From DASXRA01 sp036506155 (GTDB taxonomy: Bacteria > Actinomycetota > Actinomycetes > Mycobacteriales > Jatrophihabitantaceae), in assembly GCA_036506155.1 (NCBI GenBank), contig DASXSF010000083.1, forward strand, positions 1 to 64,000: a DNA stretch of 64,000 nt, read 5' to 3'. The notes under the pieces were generated by a model. It was not told the DNA's origin. It did no database searches and saw nothing but the letters and a program-made list of their open reading frames with translations. The position numbers were made by a program, and so were the translations under genes. Shown piece by piece: positions 1-8,289 of this stretch. Each line of letters opens with the position of its first letter. The stretch's first letter is position 1.

Positions 1-1148
1 GCGGCGAAGTGACCGCCCTTGTCCACCTCGTTGAAGTAGATGACGTTGGGGTACGCCTTCTCGACCCAGCTGCGCGGGGTCCGCCAGATCTCCCCGGGGA
101 ACGTCGTGAAGCCGACCGGAATCGAGACCGGCGTGGGAGCCTGGCCGGCCGCACGAGCATTTTCTTGTCCTTCTTCCCAGTACGAGCGCGCAGCCGACCC
201 CCCGGTGCTTGTCAGCCAATACAGCGTGATGTTGTCGACGATGTGTTCCCGGGTGAGATTGCCCGAAGGTTGTCCGTCGACAAAACCGCGGGCGATCTTC
301 TGGTAGCTGTCCGTATCGTGATCGATCATCCACGCCGCCAGCGCGACGGGTGAATCCAGCAGGGCGTAGCCGATCGTCTGCGGGCGTGTCGCCTGCTCCA
401 CGAAGTACCCAGCGCCGGTCGCATGGAATTCGGCAAGCGCGTCGAGGGCGGCACGTTCTGCTGTCGAGGGCGGGGACTCGCTCAGGGCCTCGGCATCGCC
501 CAGCGCCGGCGTGAGAAGGTTGGTGTGGATGCCGATCAGCCCGTCGAGTCCCAGGCGGCCCATCGCGTCGGTGACCTGGGAGCCCACGTCGCCCCCCTGC
601 GCGACGTACCGGGTGTAGCCCAGGCGCCGCATAAGCTCCGCCCACGCCTGTCCGATACGGATGGGGCCCCAGCCGAGCTCGGTCGGCTCGTCGGAGAACC
701 CGTAGCCGGGGATCGACGGCAGCACGAGGTGGAACGCGTCCTCAGCGCGGCCGCCATGCGCGGTCGGGTCGGTGAGTGGACCGATAGTCTCGAGCAGCTC
801 GACAACCGAGCCCGGCCAGCCGTGCGTCATGATCAATGGCAACGCGTTCTTGTGTGCCGACTCGACATGGATGAAGTGGATGTCCAGCCCGTCGATCTCG
901 GTCTTGAACTGCGGCAGCGCGTTCAATCGCGCCTCGCACCGACGCCAGTCGTACTCGGTCGTCCAGTAGCGCGCGAGGTTCTGTATCGCAGCCAATTGCA
1001 CACCCTGCGACCGATCGGCGACGAGCTCCCTGGTCGGCCAGCGCGTCGCATTGATGCGGCGGCGCAGCTCGTCGATCTCGCCCTGAGGTACTTCGATTCG
1101 GAACGGCCGGACCGCGCTCTCCGCACTCGCAGTCGTGGCGTCGCTCAT
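1..1148 (-). CDS. epoxide hydrolase, C-terminus cut by window edge
   Basis: Alpha/beta-hydrolase-fold epoxide hydrolase of the microsomal type, opening epoxides to diols. About 382 residues are visible and the reading frame is still open at base 1. The N-terminal EHN lid segment (roughly residues 10-120, with the W-P-T/R-Y-W pattern) is followed by THGWPGS at about residue 110 for the oxyanion hole and by GGDVG near residue 186, where Asp is the expected nucleophile. The catalytic His lies in the last visible residues (GGHFAA). The ATG start at 1148 gives MSDATT. It is a paralogue of the gene at 39473-40543. The natural substrate is unknown; detoxification or lipid breakdown is possible. Confidence 0.9.
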   Translation of the reverse strand, partial: MSDATTASAESAVRPFRIEVPQGEIDELRRRINATRWPTRELVADRSQGVQLAAIQNLARYWTTEYDWRRCEARLNALPQFKTEIDGLDIHFIHVESAHKNALPLIMTHGWPGSVVELLETIGPLTDPTAHGGRAEDAFHLVLPSIPGYGFSDEPTELGWGPIRIGQAWAELMRRLGYTRYVAQGGDVGSQVTDAMGRLGLDGLIGIHTNLLTPALGDAEALSESPPSTAERAALDALAEFHATGAGYFVEQATRPQTIGYALLDSPVALAAWMIDHDTDSYQKIARGFVDGQPSGNLTREHIVDNITLYWLTSTGGSAARSYWEEGQENARAAGQAPTPVSIPVGFTTFPGEIWRTPRSWVEKAYPNVIYFNEVDKGGHFA

Positions 1149-1391
1149 TATCGTGTCCTCCCGGTTCGCGTCCGCTGGGCGTCTCGAGATCGTCGAGCGT
1201 CGCGGCGTCGAAGCGAACATCCCGCGATGACCATAGAGCCGAAGACTCCATCAAGCGAGAGGCGGCGCACGACTCACGCGCGCCGTTGGCGATCGGCAAC
1301 TCCCGACGAAGCTATCGGTCGGACACCCGGTCCCCCGGGACTCCGATCATCACGGCCGAGACGTAGCGAGCACTCAGATTGCCCGACCGCG

Positions 1392-1600
1392 GTGATCGAG
1401 ACCGTGCTGGCCGAGGTGCAAGCAGCCCAGGCGTCGTGGACAGAAGCCGACCTGGCCAGCGCGATCAACAACGCACTGCCGACACGTTGCCCGCCGAGCT
1501 GCGCCTGGCCAACGGCGCGTCGGCATACCTACGGCCCGGTGAGCACGAGTACGCCACCCGCGAACATGTGGTGCGGCTACTCGTCCTCTTCGCCGTATTG
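1392..1600 (+). pseudogene. relic of a MobF/TrwC-type relaxase
   Basis: A short coding-like stretch reads VIETVLAEVQAAQASWTEAD and continues to about base 1483. After a frameshift and an apparent deletion it resumes with AELRLANGASAYLRPGEHEY and a following ATREHV. These two blocks in this order resemble the region between the relaxase and helicase halves of actinobacterial conjugative TrwC/TraA proteins. There is no start, and the 3' part is overwritten by the convergent 82-aa gene. I take it as debris of a conjugative element. The assignment rests on motif memory only. Confidence 0.45.
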
Positions 1601-1825
1601 GCCTGCTTTTCTTCGCTCGAGCCGCCAGTGGACCTCGTGGGTCTCGGGATGCGGCCACTCGCGTAGCCGGTACTCGAATCCCGGTAGCAGCACGATCGGG
1701 ATCGGATCGGGGGACGCCGGCGCGACCACGCCCACGACGATCTTCGCGTCAGCGGGGATGAACGGGGACTGCGCGGGCACCGGCGCGGTGTGGATCTCCA
1801 CTGGGTCTCTATAGGGACGCGCCAT
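1577..1825 (-). CDS. conserved 82-aa protein of unknown function, copy 1
   Basis: Unknown function. The small acidic-tailed protein begins MARPYRDPVE and contains PFIPADAKIVVG, then PDPIPIVLLPGFEYR and HWRLERRK, ending EEDE. No signal peptide or membrane segment is seen. It is clearly duplicated: a second gene at 3842-4090 on the same strand encodes a protein of identical length with most residues conserved and differences mostly conservative. That pattern suggests both copies were under protein-level selection. It overlaps the end of the relaxase relic. Confidence 0.6.
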   Translation of the reverse strand: MARPYRDPVEIHTAPVPAQSPFIPADAKIVVGVVAPASPDPIPIVLLPGFEYRLREWPHPETHEVHWRLERRKAGQYGEEDE

Positions 1826-1859
1826 CTGTCGGTGTCGCCCTCCGAGCCGACCGGCGTCT

Positions 1860-3462
1860 ACCCGATGTCGATCTTCGCGACCAATATCACAGCAACCAGA
1901 CCGGCGCCAAGCTAAAGGTGGGCACGGTCAGCATCTACAAGGTCACCGTTGTTCCGCTCACGGACGTCACACCGCCCTCGCTGTTCCTGCGTACTGACAT
2001 CCATGTCAGCGCCCAGGACTCCAGCGGCGCGACGGTCAGCTACACCGCGACCGCCCACGACAATCTGGACGGCATCGTGCCTGTGAACTGCTCACCCGCC
2101 TCGGGCAGCAAGTTTCCCGATCGGCACCACCTCGGTCAACTGCTCGGCTACCGACAGCCACGACAACACTGCGAACGGTTCGTTCAACGTGGTCGTGTCC
2201 GACACCACCGCCCCGGTTGTGACGGTGCCAGCCGACATCACGAAGGAAGCCGCCGGCCCGTCCGGTGCTCAGGTGACCTACATCGCCACCGCGAGCGATG
2301 CAGTCGACGGCATGATCACGCCGACCTGCGATACGCCGTCGGGCAGCGTGTTTCCGTTGGGCACCACGACGGTGACCTGCTCGGCCCAGGACGCCGCTGG
2401 CAACACCGGTAGCGCCAGCTTCCACGTCACGGTCCAGGACACCACCCCGCCCACGCTGACCCTCTACAACGCGACGGTGGAAGCCACCGACGACGCCGAG
2501 CAGCTTCGGTGCCTCAGCAATGGACCTGGTCGAGGTTCGGTGCCGGTGACATGTGATCATGCCTCGGGCAGCGGCTTCCCGGTGGGCCAGACCACGGTCA
2601 ACTGCACCGCGACCGACGCCCATGGCAATACCGCGAGCGGCACCCTAACGGTGACCGTCACGGACACCACGCCGCCGGAGGTCACCGCCCCGAACATCAC
2701 CGCGGAAGCAACCGGCTCCACCACGTCGGTCAGCTTCGGCGCCGTCGCGACCGACCTGGTCGACGGCAGTGTCGCGGCGAGCTACGACGACAACGCCCCG
2801 TTCTCGGTGGGTCAGCACACGGTGACCGCTACCGCGACGGATGCGCATCACAACACGGCCACCGAGCACTTCACAGTGACCATCAGCGACACCACCCCGC
2901 CGACCATCACCATGCCGTCGAACATGAGCGTCAAGACGACCGGCAACGGTCAGGCGGCCGTGACGTACCAGGTGTCTGCGACGGATCTGGCCGACGGTTC
3001 GGTGCCGGTGAGCTGCGATCACGCCTCGGGCAGCGCATTCGGGATCGGAACCACTACGGTCACCTGCACCGCGACCGATGCTCACGGCAACAAGACCACC
3101 AGCTCGTTCAAGGTGACCGTGTCCTACAACTGGACGGGTTTCTTCCAGCCGATCGACAACGACAAGGTCAACACCGCCAAGGCCGGTCAGTCGATTCCGG
3201 TCAAGTTCAGCCTGGGCGGCAACCAGGGCCTGAGCGTGCTGGCACGCCTGCCGTCGTCAACGGCAACACGACCGGTGACACCGGAACGGACGACATCGAG
3301 ACCTACACCACCTCGGTCCCGGGCCTGACCTACGACGCCTCGGCCAACCAGTACGTCTACGTCTGGAAGACCGACAAAGCGTGGGCGGGTACGGCCAAGA
3401 CCCTCAAGGTGATGCTGGCCGACGGCAGCGTCCACCAGGCCGTGTTCGCCTTCGCCAAGTAG
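1860..3462 (+). pseudogene. HYR-repeat surface protein with PxKF C-terminus, frameshifted
   Basis: Remnant of a secreted adhesin-like protein made of about five HYR (hyalin-type, Ig-like) modules. Each module has DTTPP at its start and a V-x-C-x2-ASGS...G-T-T-x-V-x-C-x-A-x-D pattern. The C-terminus carries the PxKF signature AGQSIPVKFSLGG and the tail YVYVWKTDKAWAG, stopping at 3462. The longest intact piece is 2189-3328. Reading frame breaks are visible near 1890, 2119, a compensated pair between about 2497 and 2545, and near 3243, where part of the PxKF domain is also missing. No start codon or signal peptide can be found upstream. A working protein is very unlikely unless the breaks are sequencing errors. 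Confidence 0.75.
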
Positions 3463-3553
3463 CCGACGTGGCTTCCGGCGGGTTCGGGGGGCCCGCCGGG
3501 AGCCACCACCAGCGGCAGCGAGCCATCGTCGTGAAGATGATGCCTCGCTGCGC

Positions 3554-3712
3554 GTGCGCGCCGAGGTGCTCGAACAAGGCGGCACCGCACTCTGGCAAGA
3601 GTTGATGGACGAGCTTCGCCGCGAGCACGCTGGCTCCAAATCCCCAGCGCGACCACCGAGCGTTCGCGAGCGCCTGAACGAGGCATACCTCGCTGTTACC
3701 AGCTCCTCGTAG
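3554..3712 (+). CDS. possible 52-aa ORF or gene relic
   Basis: A GTG-started frame encodes a charged helical peptide containing LEQGGTALWQELMDELRREH and ending LNEAYLAVTSSS. The amino-acid composition is protein-like, unlike the other frames here, but no ribosome binding site stands out and no family is recognised. It follows the HYR pseudogene and may be the tail of another decayed gene. Confidence 0.3.
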   Translation: MRAEVLEQGGTALWQELMDELRREHAGSKSPARPPSVRERLNEAYLAVTSSS

Positions 3713-3841
3713 CTGCCGGGCAGTCGACCCGTACTACGTCCCGAACACCAAGATCCCGGTGGTCTGAGGGCACTGGCCGGTGTCCTCTTCGTGCGACACC
3801 TGCGCGACCGCGCAGACCTTCTCGCGGAAGAGGGACCGGCG

Positions 3842-4090
3842 CTACTCGTCGTCCTCGTCGTACCGAGCCGACTTTCTCCGTTCCAGCCGCCAGTGGATCT
3901 CGTGGGTGTCTGGGTGGCGCCACTCGCGCATCCGGTACTCGAACCCGGGGAGGAGCACGATCGGGATCGGATCCGGAACGGCCGGGCCGATCGCGCCCAC
4001 CACGATCTTCGCGTCAGCCGGAATGAACGGGGACGTCGCCGGAATCGGAGCGGTGATGATTTCCACAGGGTCGGTATAGGGGCGCGGCAT
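3842..4090 (-). CDS. conserved 82-aa protein of unknown function, copy 2
   Basis: Second copy of the 82-aa protein at 1577-1825; it starts MPRPYTDPVE and ends YDEDDE. The core PFIPADAKIVVG and PDPIPIVLLPGFEYR is identical or nearly so, while the flanks differ. Changes such as E/D, R/K and I/V predominate. The two copies bracket the HYR pseudogene in direct orientation, so the unit may have been duplicated with, or inserted around, that gene. Function unknown. Confidence 0.6.
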   Translation of the reverse strand: MPRPYTDPVEIITAPIPATSPFIPADAKIVVGAIGPAVPDPIPIVLLPGFEYRMREWRHPDTHEIHWRLERRKSARYDEDDE

Positions 4091-4478
4091 AAGACGGACT
4101 GTAGCATCCTATGTGCCAGAGGTCACCCGTGCCAAGCCTTCAACGGCCTGATAGAGACCTGATAGAGTCAGCATCGAGCAACGAACAATTAAACTCAGAG
4201 CGTGGCGATCCGGCGAGCCTCGGACCAGCCAGACGACAACGAGCACGCCGCCGACGCCGCCGGCTAGTGGCGAAGGCCAGGCCCGGCGACAGGCCCATTC
4301 GATCGTCTTTTGGAGCTCTCGCCGACTTCCTCCCGCCCCGAGATCGGTGTGGCCGTCCTCGGCGCCGGTCCGACGGCCGGGCGCACCGGCCACCAACGCG
4401 ACGGAGCCGGCGGAAGACGTACCCGCACACCGCCTATCCGCGCACCGGCTACGTACCAACACCAAAAGGAGTAAGACC
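4091..4478. other. 388-bp gap without a convincing gene
   Basis: No frame here has protein-like composition or a good start. It holds a tandem repeat of CCTGATAGAG at 4147-4156 and 4158-4167, and a locally AT-richer stretch (about 4175-4200) that may carry the promoter of the gene starting at 4479. Confidence 0.4.
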
Positions 4479-5111
4479 ATGTCAGACATCGTCGACGCCG
4501 CCCAGCCGGACGGCGGGCCTGTCTCCAGCGACCCCGGCTACGCCGCGTGGCTGGGCAACACCCCGGACCGGCCTGGCGGCTACACGCCGCCGCCGGTCGA
4601 GAACAACACCCAGCCGCTGGGCTGGGCCGCCCCGCCACCCCCGCCGCAGCCGGTACCGCCGGTGCCGCCGAAGAAGTCACACAAGCTACGCAACACTCTG
4701 CTCGGCATTGTCGGCCTGATCGTTGCGATCGCTGTCGCCACCAACGTGGGGGGCGGGAGCAAGCACAGCGGCAGCTCAAACTCGGGCAGCTCGAACTCCG
4801 GCGTCAGTCAGGGCGTCGCCTCGCAGGACGCCACCGGCGACGTCAAACTCGGCCCGATGCAGGCACCGGACGTTCTCGGGATCCGTTACGAGACGATCAC
4901 CGTCGTCAACCACTCGTCGAAGCGGTCGGACTACGTAGTCGACGTGGCGGTGCAGTCCGCCGACGGCAGGACCCGGTACGACACCGGCACGGCGCTGATC
5001 AACAACGTCGACCCCAGCCAGACCGCCAGCGATAAGGTGATGTTCACCAACCGCATCCCGGCGGGGGCCAAGGTCGTCCTGAAGACCGTCGAGCGCACCG
5101 CCTCGCTCTGA
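4479..5111 (+). CDS. proline-rich membrane-anchored protein with extracellular FxLYD-like domain
   Basis: Unknown function; 210 aa. A Pro-rich cytoplasmic segment with a poly-Pro run (about residues 30-66) precedes KKSHK and a single membrane helix (about 70-88). A Gly/Ser linker follows, then an extracellular beta domain from about residue 125 (ITVVNHSSKRSDYVVDVAV ... ASDKVMF) that resembles FxLYD/DUF-type lipoprotein domains. The start ATG at 4479 is chosen because AAAGGAG lies 7 bases upstream; the frame is open further upstream but without a site. This layout is common in actinobacterial cell-envelope proteins. Confidence 0.75.
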   Translation: MSDIVDAAQPDGGPVSSDPGYAAWLGNTPDRPGGYTPPPVENNTQPLGWAAPPPPPQPVPPVPPKKSHKLRNTLLGIVGLIVAIAVATNVGGGSKHSGSSNSGSSNSGVSQGVASQDATGDVKLGPMQAPDVLGIRYETITVVNHSSKRSDYVVDVAVQSADGRTRYDTGTALINNVDPSQTASDKVMFTNRIPAGAKVVLKTVERTASL

Positions 5112-5327
5112 TGCCGCGATCTCTGCTGTCTGTTTGCTACCCGCTGGGAGACCGAGCGGGGTTTGGGCCTGCGAGGCCGGACACGAGGCTGCCCTGGTGC
5201 GCCGCGACGGCACGGCTGCGGTGGCAATGGACGAAGGCTCGATCTGATGAGGCCCCAAGACACCATGCAGCAGCACGCAATCCTGCGGCAAAGCGGGATC
5301 GCCCGCACGGTACGAGCCTAATATCCG

Positions 5328-5519
5328 GTGGGGTCGAGGGTGCACGCGCGGGTCCATGACAAGAGCGGGCACACGGTGGTCGCGCTGTCCGTGCTGGGCG
5401 GCGAAGTGCTCCGGCACGTCCCCGCCGTCAACGCCGACGGCGGGCACCTGACGGTGCGCTGGGACAACGGCCGTGTGGGCCACATGTCCCCGATCAACCT
5501 GGAGCTGGAGTCGCGATGA
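5328..5519 (+). CDS. 63-aa hypothetical protein
   Basis: Unknown function. The small protein uses a GTG start and has a beta-rich pattern (VHARVHDKSGHTVVALSVLG, then HLTVRWDNGRVGHMSP) suggesting a small SH3- or KOW-like fold. Its stop overlaps the ATG of the next gene by four bases (ATGA), which supports a real, translationally coupled gene. Confidence 0.55.
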   Translation: MGSRVHARVHDKSGHTVVALSVLGGEVLRHVPAVNADGGHLTVRWDNGRVGHMSPINLELESR

Positions 5520-5965
5520 CCACCACCCCCACGGCACACCACATCTGCCAACGCTGCGGCCGCAGCGGCACCGGCGAGTTCGTCAACGTGGGCACCGGCC
5601 GCTGGGAATGCACCGACGGCACAGCCTGCCGCAAGCGGTCCATCCATGCGGCGCGACGCCAGAAAACGGCGCGCGCCGCGCTGGCCCAGCTGCCCACACT
5701 GCTCGGCGACGGCACCGTGGAGACCTACGGCGACGAGGCCTGGTTCGAGATCGGCACCGGCGGCAACCGCGAGGCCGTGGTGGTCGAGTACCACCCGAAC
5801 GAGGAACACCCGTTCCAGGTGTGGGTTCGCAGCCGGGGCCCGGACCACAGGCTGACCAACGAGTCCGAGGGCGGCGCCTTCGACACATCCGCCGACGCCG
5901 CCAAGCAAGTCGGCACCGTGCTGGCCGCCATCGCCCGCAGCCAGGCACAGCTGGAGAACTGGTGA
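5516..5965 (+). CDS. 149-aa protein with N-terminal zinc-ribbon-like cysteines
   Basis: Unknown function. The N-terminus has C-x2-C (CQRC) about residue 10, then C at about 32 and C at about 38, a possible four-cysteine zinc site. The rest is mixed alpha/beta, including a strand-rich segment around residues 75-105 and a C-terminal helix (AAKQVGTVLAAIARSQAQLE). It overlaps the preceding 63-aa gene by four bases. Such compact genes of unknown function are frequent in actinobacterial integrative elements; no known element protein is recognised nearby except the relaxase relic. Confidence 0.65.
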   Translation: MTTTPTAHHICQRCGRSGTGEFVNVGTGRWECTDGTACRKRSIHAARRQKTARAALAQLPTLLGDGTVETYGDEAWFEIGTGGNREAVVVEYHPNEEHPFQVWVRSRGPDHRLTNESEGGAFDTSADAAKQVGTVLAAIARSQAQLENW

Positions 5966-6020
5966 TGACCAACGCTCGGATTGACACCGGCCAGCTCACA
6001 CGCCGGAGCAGTAGTGGCCG

Positions 6021-6314
6021 GTGACTTACGACAAGCTGTTCAACAAGCCTGCGTCCGAGTGGACCGACGCTGAGCTGCAAGCAGGCGTCCGCGCGGTCAT
6101 CGACACCCGTAACGCCGCATCGACCGCCGGTGACCTGCTGGGTGCAGATGCCTGGAACAACGTGCTGTACGTCCTGGCAAACGAGCGATCGACCCGCACA
6201 CAGCTGTACCAACAGACGCGTGAGGCGGTCGAGTACGGCGCTCTCGAAGACGACACCAATATCCGGCCAATCTCCGATCTGCTGCGGCTCGAGGACGACG
6301 ACGAGCAGCACTAG
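6021..6314 (+). CDS. 97-aa mostly helical hypothetical protein
   Basis: Unknown function. The protein uses a GTG start, has no cysteine, is predicted helical and has a very acidic C-terminus (RLEDDDEQH). The amphipathic repeats around WTDAELQAGVRAVIDTRNAA suggest a small soluble helical bundle. It lies 55 bases after the zinc-ribbon protein on the same strand, so the three small genes from 5328 to 6314 may form one transcript. Confidence 0.5.
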   Translation: MTYDKLFNKPASEWTDAELQAGVRAVIDTRNAASTAGDLLGADAWNNVLYVLANERSTRTQLYQQTREAVEYGALEDDTNIRPISDLLRLEDDDEQH

Positions 6315-6583
6315 ACAACATTTCGGGTCCCGGCGAGATCGACCAGATGACGATCGTGCGCAGCATTTGCACCCCGGCCGAGGCCAGCTGATAGGCCATC
6401 TGCACGAGCATCGCCGCGGCCCGGCTGGGCAGGTCGTCGTGGATTTCGGCCGCACCAAATCGGTTTAGCAAGATCACCCGACGGCCCGGTGGGTGCCACA
6501 TTGTTGGCACATTCCGACGTGCCCCAGCGCGCGCCGGCCGCGTGCTCCAATCGCAGCGCTTCAGCCCTGAGGCGATCGGTCGA

Positions 6584-6805
6584 TCATGGGGCCATGCCGG
6601 AGTCGATCCATTGACGTAGCGTGTCGACCTTGTCTTGCGGCCAGGCTCCGTCGCAGGGCATGCGACCCTGCTGCAGGACGTTGAGGATCGGCGCCGCATT
6701 CGCGCGCACATCTTCCACCGACCAGAGGTCGAAGCGGCGCTTCATCGATTCTCGGTCGCGCTCACGAAACAGCGGGCGGATGTCTTGCTCGTATGACAAC
6801 GTCAT
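6584..6805 (-). CDS. 73-aa conserved protein resembling a cytochrome c-like fold without haem motif
   Basis: It starts MTLSYEQDIRPLFRERD and ends QWIDSGMAP, with RMPCDGAW in the middle. The I-R-P-L-F start and W-I-D-x-G-M end match small proteins that look like a cytochrome c domain, but there is no CxxCH, so haem is not expected to be covalently bound. The role is unknown. It ends about 270 bases from the convergent 97-aa gene, and the gap shows nothing recognisable. Confidence 0.6.
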   Translation of the reverse strand: MTLSYEQDIRPLFRERDRESMKRRFDLWSVEDVRANAAPILNVLQQGRMPCDGAWPQDKVDTLRQWIDSGMAP

Positions 6806-6917
6806 GGTGGGCGCTCACAATCTTCAGCGGCTCCGGGATATGTTGGGGCCGCCACCAGCGCCGACGCAACCGGAGCGGGCCAGAGTGCATGCCCGTCACG
6901 GCCGGGCGATTGTGGGC

Positions 6918-7808
6918 TCAGCCGGATAGCGTCGCGCGTACCCGGGCCAGTGTCGCCGGCGCAACGCTCACGTCCACCTCGCTGATCAGCTCGCCGGTCA
7001 CCGTCAGCTCGATCAGCGCGCGGAGCTCGCGGTCGACGAAGCCGAGCAGTATCGGCGCGCGCCCCGTGGTGACGGCAACAAGGCGCGCCGGGGCCCCCCA
7101 GAAGTTGAGGAAGTTGCGAGCCACTACGTCCGCGCCGGTCACGATCACATTCGGTCGAATGTCCACGCCCCCGGATACCTCGGGATCGAGTACCTCCAAC
7201 AGTCCGGCCAGGTCGCCCGACGCGCAGGCCTCGATGAACCGCTCAGCGACGAGCCGGTGTTCCGCGCTGGCCAGGCCGATGCCGGTCCCGGCCGCGTCAT
7301 CGATCTTGATGCGGGCGCGGCGCGCGAGCTGCCTGCAGGCCGGTGCGCTGCGGCCGACCGTCTCGGCGACGGCCTCGAACGGCACCTGGAAGATGTCGTG
7401 CAGCACGAACACCACGCGTTCGGCCGGAGTGAGTCGGTCCAGCACGACGGTCAGAGCAAGGCGCACGCTGTCGTCGAGTGTCACCCGGTCTGCCGGGTCG
7501 ACGAACGACGGTCCGATGCCGGGCAGGCGCGACTCCATCGCGTCGAGGTCGTGCGCGTGTTGCAGGCGCCGGCGCGACGAGCGGATCTGGTCCAGGCACA
7601 GCCGGCTGGTGACCACGGTGAGCCAGCCACGCGCGTCGGCGATGTCGGCGACGTCGGCGGCGATCAGCCGGGCGAAGGCCTCTTGTACGGTGTCCTCCGC
7701 CTCGCCGATGTCGCCGAGCATCCGGAACGCCAGACCGACCAGGTACGGCCGGTGCCGGGCCCACACATCGCTGACCTGCGCCCGCGCCGCCACCTCTGAA
7801 TCCGCCAC
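6918..7808 (-). CDS. ECF41/SigJ-like RNA polymerase sigma factor with C-terminal SnoaL-like domain
   Basis: Alternative sigma factor, 296 aa, that directs RNA polymerase to its own promoters. Sigma region 2 (about residues 17-85; LAFRMLGDIGEAEDTVQEAF) and region 4 (about 130-180; LTPAERVVFVLHDIFQVPFE) are followed by an NTF2/SnoaL-like domain of about 110 residues. In this family that domain replaces an anti-sigma factor and tunes activity. The start is GTG at 7808. It is transcribed divergently from the VOC/ABC exporter genes, which are plausible targets, though ECF41 factors usually adjoin an oxidoreductase or carboxymuconolactone decarboxylase gene. A second member lies at 20870-21805. Confidence 0.9.
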   Translation of the reverse strand: MADSEVAARAQVSDVWARHRPYLVGLAFRMLGDIGEAEDTVQEAFARLIAADVADIADARGWLTVVTSRLCLDQIRSSRRRLQHAHDLDAMESRLPGIGPSFVDPADRVTLDDSVRLALTVVLDRLTPAERVVFVLHDIFQVPFEAVAETVGRSAPACRQLARRARIKIDDAAGTGIGLASAEHRLVAERFIEACASGDLAGLLEVLDPEVSGGVDIRPNVIVTGADVVARNFLNFWGAPARLVAVTTGRAPILLGFVDRELRALIELTVTGELISEVDVSVAPATLARVRATLSG

Positions 7809-7890
7809 AACATCAAGGACGATCGGAACACCTGCAGTGTGACGCGGCGTGCAGCGTCACACTCCGGTGCCTCCGCCCGTCGTGTATGTC

Positions 7891-8289
7891 ATGCGACTCA
7901 TACAGGCGCGGTTCGTGACCGAGGACGTTGCGGCACTCGCGCAGCACTACGCATTGCTCGTCGGCACGTCCCCGACCGTCAACGACTATTACGTCGAGGT
8001 ACCGGCCGGTGCGATGAGCGTGGGTTTCTCACGACCGCGCTTCACCGAGGACCACCAGCCCGTGGCCGGCGGCGCCAGGCCGAACGCGGTCCGGCGGGGT
8101 GAAGTGATCCTGGATTTCCTCGTCGACGACGTCGACAGGGAGTTCGACCGCATCGGCGGACTCGGCGTTCAGTGGCTGTTCAGACCGACCACCCAGCCGT
8201 GGGGCACCCGCTCGATGATGTACCGCGATCCGGAGGGCCACCTCGTCAATGTCGTCTCGGGCAAGCAACCACGAAGGACAGCACAATGA
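7891..8289 (+). CDS. VOC-fold (glyoxalase/bleomycin resistance-type) protein
   Basis: Single VOC domain protein of about 132 aa: MRLIQARFVTEDVAALAQHY at the start and a C-terminal strand ending YRDPEGHLVNVVS, where the Glu is the usual metal ligand position. The ATG at 7891 begins the first beta strand; a GTG 42 bases earlier is in frame but adds a non-conserved tail. The stop overlaps the start of the ABC ATPase gene (ATGA at 8286), so the two are probably co-translated. It may bind or modify a drug-like substrate of the exporter. Confidence 0.8.
   Translation: MRLIQARFVTEDVAALAQHYALLVGTSPTVNDYYVEVPAGAMSVGFSRPRFTEDHQPVAGGARPNAVRRGEVILDFLVDDVDREFDRIGGLGVQWLFRPTTQPWGTRSMMYRDPEGHLVNVVSGKQPRRTAQ

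Noticed and set aside
423..1814. 463-codon open frame on the plus strand
   Set aside because: Most of it is antisense to the epoxide hydrolase and has Arg-rich noise composition; only the part after 1392 looks like real (relaxase) sequence.
6315..6583. minus-strand frame reading like a recombinase or helical domain tail (MLVQMAYQLASAGVQMLR)
   Set aside because: It is too short, lacks a start and stop context, and no family match could be named.
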